34,832 bases of DNA. Origin: an uncultured Lachnospiraceae bacterium. Its GTDB lineage: Bacteria > Bacillota > Clostridia > Lachnospirales > Lachnospiraceae. Shown here one piece after another: positions 32,090 through 34,832 of the stretch. The stretch is from the NCBI GenBank assembly GCA_910580015.1, contig CAJTVT010000029.1, positions 1 to 34,832 on the forward strand. The letters run 5' to 3'. Every line of letters begins with the position of its first letter. The first letter of the stretch is position 1. Under the pieces are notes generated by a model, which ran no database searches, had not been told where the DNA came from, and was given only the letters and a program-made list of their open reading frames with translations. The position numbers and the translations under genes are program-made.

Positions 32090-33286
32090 ATGAAGACACT
32101 ATATTTGCATATAGGGACACCCAAGACAGCGACAACTGCGATCCAGTTTTTTTGTGGAGATAATGAGACGTTATTGAATGCAAAAGGATATGCTTATCCT
32201 AGGTTTGGAATTCATTATCGCTATATATCAGAGTGGAGAAATGCGCATTTTTTAATTGGAGAAAAAAGTGGTGAATCTGAACAACAAGATTTTGAAAAAA
32301 GAGATCAGGTAGTACAGGAATGCTTTGAAAAAATTTATAAATTATTTGAAGAGTATGACAATATTATACTTTCCGATGAAGGATTATGGAATGCAGGGAA
32401 CTGGCACGATTGGAGAATTTGGAGAATCATTCAAAATGAATTGAAAAAAGAAGTTTTCACAGTCAAAGTGATTGTGTATCTTCGGAGACAGGATGAATTT
32501 CTCTATTCTCGTTGGAATCAGCAAATCAAGACGGCTTTTGAATCTGCATATGCGAGATATGCAAGAAGCTGGGATGAGATGTTAGCAAATGTTCCCAGGC
32601 AAATGGTGGATTATTATGGTACGTTAAAAAAGATATCAGAGTTCGTTGGAAAAGAGAATATAACCGTTAGGAAATTTGATAGAAAAGAATTTTTTGGAGG
32701 AACGATATACGCAGATTTTTTAAATATCGTCGGATTAAAATTTACCGATGAGTTCAAGATTCAAGAGGATATTCGTAACGTAAGCCTGACAAAAAATGAC
32801 ACAGAAATTAAAAGAATTTTAAATGGATTGTCAGAAAATAATGGTAAATATAATTCGTTTTTTCGGGAATGTCTTACCACTTGTTCCAGGGAGTATCCAG
32901 ACGATAACAGATATAATATGTTTTCCAAACAGGAAATGCGCAAGTTTCTCTCCAAGTTTCAGGAAGGGAATCAGAAGATTGCAAAGGAATATTTTGACAG
33001 CAAAGAACCATTGTTTAGTAGTGAATATAAGGCTAAGGAGAAATGGACACCAAAAAATCCCGCAATGTTTGAAGATGTGATCAGATTTGCTGGGAGCATG
33101 GTGATTGAGCTGCTCAAACAAAATCAGAAATTAAAAGTTCGGTTGGACAACCATCGAATGGAAATTCGAAAGGCCAAAGAGAGATTGGAGAATCAACGCA
33201 AGGAGATTCGCAAGTTGAAAGAGCGATTAGATAAATTAGAAAAATTGCAGAAACGTGCAGCACAGAAAGACTCCGATACCAAGTAA
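32090..33286 (+). CDS. PAPS-dependent sulfotransferase with C-terminal coiled coil
   Basis: A 398-residue protein. The 5'-phosphosulfate-binding loop is LHIGTPKTATT near the N-terminus (K12), and the 3'-phosphate-binding region is LRRQDEFLYSRW (R132/R133, S140). Both fit the sulfotransferase fold, with poor conservation between them. The last 50 residues form a strongly charged coiled coil (heptads such as RLENQRKEIRKLKERLDKL). No signal peptide or membrane helix is seen, so sulfation would be cytosolic. AAGGAG precedes the ATG. It follows cysQ by 66 bp, and the two GtrB/GtrII-like genes lie upstream. The acceptor is probably a surface-glycan precursor; this is inferred. Confidence 0.82.
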   Translation: MKTLYLHIGTPKTATTAIQFFCGDNETLLNAKGYAYPRFGIHYRYISEWRNAHFLIGEKSGESEQQDFEKRDQVVQECFEKIYKLFEEYDNIILSDEGLWNAGNWHDWRIWRIIQNELKKEVFTVKVIVYLRRQDEFLYSRWNQQIKTAFESAYARYARSWDEMLANVPRQMVDYYGTLKKISEFVGKENITVRKFDRKEFFGGTIYADFLNIVGLKFTDEFKIQEDIRNVSLTKNDTEIKRILNGLSENNGKYNSFFRECLTTCSREYPDDNRYNMFSKQEMRKFLSKFQEGNQKIAKEYFDSKEPLFSSEYKAKEKWTPKNPAMFEDVIRFAGSMVIELLKQNQKLKVRLDNHRMEIRKAKERLENQRKEIRKLKERLDKLEKLQKRAAQKDSDTK

Positions 33287-33293
33287 GAAGATA

Positions 33294-33346
33294 TTGACAA
33301 ACCTTTTCGCATTTTGTATGATATTGTTACTTTAATAGTTTAAACT
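33294..33346 (+). promoter_or_regulatory. Promoter and palindrome before the aldolase gene
   Basis: TTGACA (33294-33299), 17-bp spacer and TATGAT (33317-33322). Just downstream, the perfect palindrome AGTTTAAACT (33337-33346) lies between two GTTAC direct repeats (33326 and 33347), a plausible operator. Confidence 0.7.
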
Positions 33347-33382
33347 GTTACAATTTAAAGTGAGAATGTGGAGGGAAAGTTC

Positions 33383-34366
33383 ATGTCATTTGAGAATTAC
33401 AATCAGAGAACCCTGATGGATTACACCCCTGACATCAAGGTTTTGGACTGTACAATGCGTGATGGGGGGCTTGTAAATAATTTTGCATTTTCGGATGAGT
33501 TTGTCCGGGATTTATATGAGGCCAATATCAAAGCTGGCGTTGATTATATGGAGTTTGGTTACAAAGCGTCAAAGGAGCTGTTTGATGTAAAAAAGTTTGG
33601 AAAGTGGAAGTTTTGCGATGAAAAGGATATCCGTGCGATTGTGGGAGATAATAATTCATCGTTGAAGATTTCTGTTATGGCAGATGTCGGTCGATGTGAC
33701 TTTAAGAGTATTCTTCCTCGAAAGGACAGTGTGGTGGATCTTGTCCGTGTTGCTACCTATATCCATCAGATTCCAGCAGCAGTGGATATGATCGAACATA
33801 TCAAAAAGAAGGGATATGAAGTGACCGTAAATATTATGGCAGTATCGAAAGTCAATAGTGACGATTTGGATGCAGCTTTGCAGCTTCTGGCAAAAAGTTC
33901 CGTAGATGTGATCTATCTGGTGGATAGTTTTGGTTCATTTTATCCAGAGCAAATTACCAAACTCTCTAAGAAATACGTGGAGATTGCAGATGGAGCTGGG
34001 AAAACAGTTGGAATTCATGCACATAATAACCAGCAGCTTGCGTTTGCCAATACCATTGAGGCGTGTCGGATGGGAATATGTCTTTTGGACGCAACAGTCA
34101 ATGGAATGGGGCGCGGTGCAGGAAATTGTTTCTTGGAAGCACTGTTGAGTTTTCTAAAGAATCCGAAATATAATGAGATTCCGATGATTCGTTTTGTAGA
34201 AAAACATATGCTCAAATTAAAAGAAGAAGGTGCTGTGTGGGGCTATGATATTCCGTATCTTCTGACTGGAATTTTAAACAGCCATCCATCTTCTGCTATT
34301 AAATTTCTGAAAGAGAATCGGACAGATTATACCAATCTGATGCAGGAACTTATGGATATGGATTAA
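33383..34366 (+). CDS. DRE-TIM metalloenzyme, aldolase/HMGL-like
   Basis: A 327-residue TIM barrel of the HMG-CoA lyase-like family. It has VLDCTMRDGGLVNNFAF (the DRE-type metal motif near residue 25), VDYMEFGYKAS, MADVGRC, YLVDSFGSF and HAHNNQQLAFANT, plus DATVNGMGRGAGN. This is the aldolase subgroup near 4-hydroxy-2-oxovalerate aldolase, but the usual dehydrogenase partner is absent. The chosen ATG has GGAGGG 8 bases upstream; a GTG five codons earlier overlaps that site. Members occur in polysaccharide loci, where a sugar-acid aldol step is possible. It has its own promoter and palindrome, so it need not belong to the sulfotransferase transcript. The substrate is unknown. Confidence 0.82.
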   Translation: MSFENYNQRTLMDYTPDIKVLDCTMRDGGLVNNFAFSDEFVRDLYEANIKAGVDYMEFGYKASKELFDVKKFGKWKFCDEKDIRAIVGDNNSSLKISVMADVGRCDFKSILPRKDSVVDLVRVATYIHQIPAAVDMIEHIKKKGYEVTVNIMAVSKVNSDDLDAALQLLAKSSVDVIYLVDSFGSFYPEQITKLSKKYVEIADGAGKTVGIHAHNNQQLAFANTIEACRMGICLLDATVNGMGRGAGNCFLEALLSFLKNPKYNEIPMIRFVEKHMLKLKEEGAVWGYDIPYLLTGILNSHPSSAIKFLKENRTDYTNLMQELMDMD

Positions 34367-34414
34367 TACTTGCTTCTAGATAGACAATAAATAGATTCAT
34401 GAATCGTAATTTTT

Positions 34415-34458
34415 AATGTTCGAAAAATCTGTGAGCTACAGATTTTTCGAACATTTTT
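34415..34458 (+). terminator. Strong intrinsic terminator after the aldolase gene
   Basis: A perfect 18-bp stem, AATGTTCGAAAAATCTGT with its complement, a 5-nt loop (GAGCT) and a T-run. Confidence 0.93.
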
Positions 34459-34541
34459 GTTATTATCAGTAGTTTATAATAATGTCGAAAGGCATCAAAA
34501 TTGGGTTTGTAAAAAAAATGTAAAAAAAATTAAAAAAACTA

Positions 34542-34570
34542 TTGACATATTAAGATTGTTTTGCTAAAAT
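34542..34570 (+). promoter_or_regulatory. Promoter of the tRNA-Ser genes
   Basis: TTGACA (34542-34547), 17-bp spacer, TAAAAT (34565-34570). It lies 65 bp before the first tRNA-Ser and repeats the box pattern of the left-hand tRNA promoter. Confidence 0.85.
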
Positions 34571-34635
34571 CATACATGCATTGTTGAGGACAAACAATAA
34601 TTGAAATCGACATGCGCAATGAATGAATTGCTTAT

Positions 34636-34721
34636 GGAGAGGTGTCCGAGTGGTTTAAGGAGCTGGTCTTGAAAACCAGTGATTCCGAAAGGGACCGTGG
34701 GTTCGAATCCCACCTTCTCCG
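34636..34721 (+). tRNA. tRNA-Ser (anticodon TGA)
   Basis: An 86-nt class II tRNA: acceptor GGAGAGG/CTTCTCC, anticodon loop CTTGAAA (TGA), a long variable arm, discriminator G and no encoded CCA. Confidence 0.96.
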
Positions 34722-34779
34722 TTATCATTAGGAATCATTCATTATTACAGCTTAATAGTGAAATGCTATTCTGCCATAT

Positions 34780-34832
34780 GGAGAAGTACCCAAGCTGGCC
34801 GAAGGGACACCCCTGGAAAGGGTGCAGGTCGT
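34780..34832 (+). tRNA. tRNA-Ser (anticodon GGA), cut by the window edge
   Basis: The 5' half is complete: acceptor strand GGAGAAG, D arm, and anticodon stem CACCC/GGGTG around CTGGAAA (anticodon GGA). The variable arm, T arm and 3' acceptor strand fall beyond the end of the window. Confidence 0.9.

Overview
The window looks like a chromosomal segment of a Firmicute of class Clostridia, most likely family Lachnospiraceae. The evidence is the moderately AT-rich sequence with strong AGGAGG-type ribosome binding sites, tRNA genes without an encoded CCA end, an anaerobic early-cobalt cobalamin pathway, FeoAB with rubredoxin, and a cytosolic ParB/BMP protein beside a small phosphoesterase. Genus cannot be fixed from the sequence alone. 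No phage, insertion sequence or CRISPR array is visible.

Layout. 1-1230: tail of an unidentified gene, a HicAB-type toxin-antitoxin pair, and a tRNA-Phe/Gly/Gly operon with its own promoter and terminator. 1299-5690: a ParB/BMP fusion protein with a metallophosphoesterase, a small single-pass membrane protein on the minus strand, and an HD-GYP protein. 5731-9450: an iron unit with a short DtxR-family regulator divergent from feoA-feoA-feoB and then rubredoxin; three similar palindromes overlap the predicted -10 boxes or promoter cores of dtxR, feoA and feoB. 9451-10050: a gene-free stretch holding a 160-bp, nearly dyad-symmetric element, then a strong promoter and a highly structured candidate non-coding RNA. 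10051-15852: a 1933-residue secreted GH30 glycosidase with many accessory domains. 16019-18765: inorganic pyrophosphatase, a class V aminotransferase and quinolinate synthase.

18913-20555 (minus strand) is a probable queuosine-precursor salvage operon: promoter, preQ1-I riboswitch, two tandem intrinsic terminators, a radical SAM protein with a CX4CX2C cluster motif (candidate queuine lyase, QueL-like), and an overlapping YhhQ-type transporter gene. 20732-27791 is a cobalamin (corrin ring) operon, cbiD-cbiL-cbiF-cbiG-cbiH and a three-domain cbiJ-cbiE-cbiT fusion. Its spacers are unusual: a 42-bp tandem repeat carrying three seven-codon micro-ORFs, a 32-codon ORF coupled at both ends between cbiF and cbiG, and a 113-bp duplication derived from the cbiH tail. 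An unknown protein follows.

28525-34366 appears to modify a surface glycan: a GtrII-like membrane glucosyltransferase, a GtrB-like polyprenyl-phosphate glycosyltransferase, a CysQ-type PAP phosphatase, a PAPS-dependent sulfotransferase with a coiled-coil tail, and a DRE-TIM aldolase. CysQ would remove the PAP made by the sulfotransferase, so I infer sulfation of a cell-surface polymer. The window ends with a strong terminator and a tRNA-Ser pair, the second cut by the window edge.
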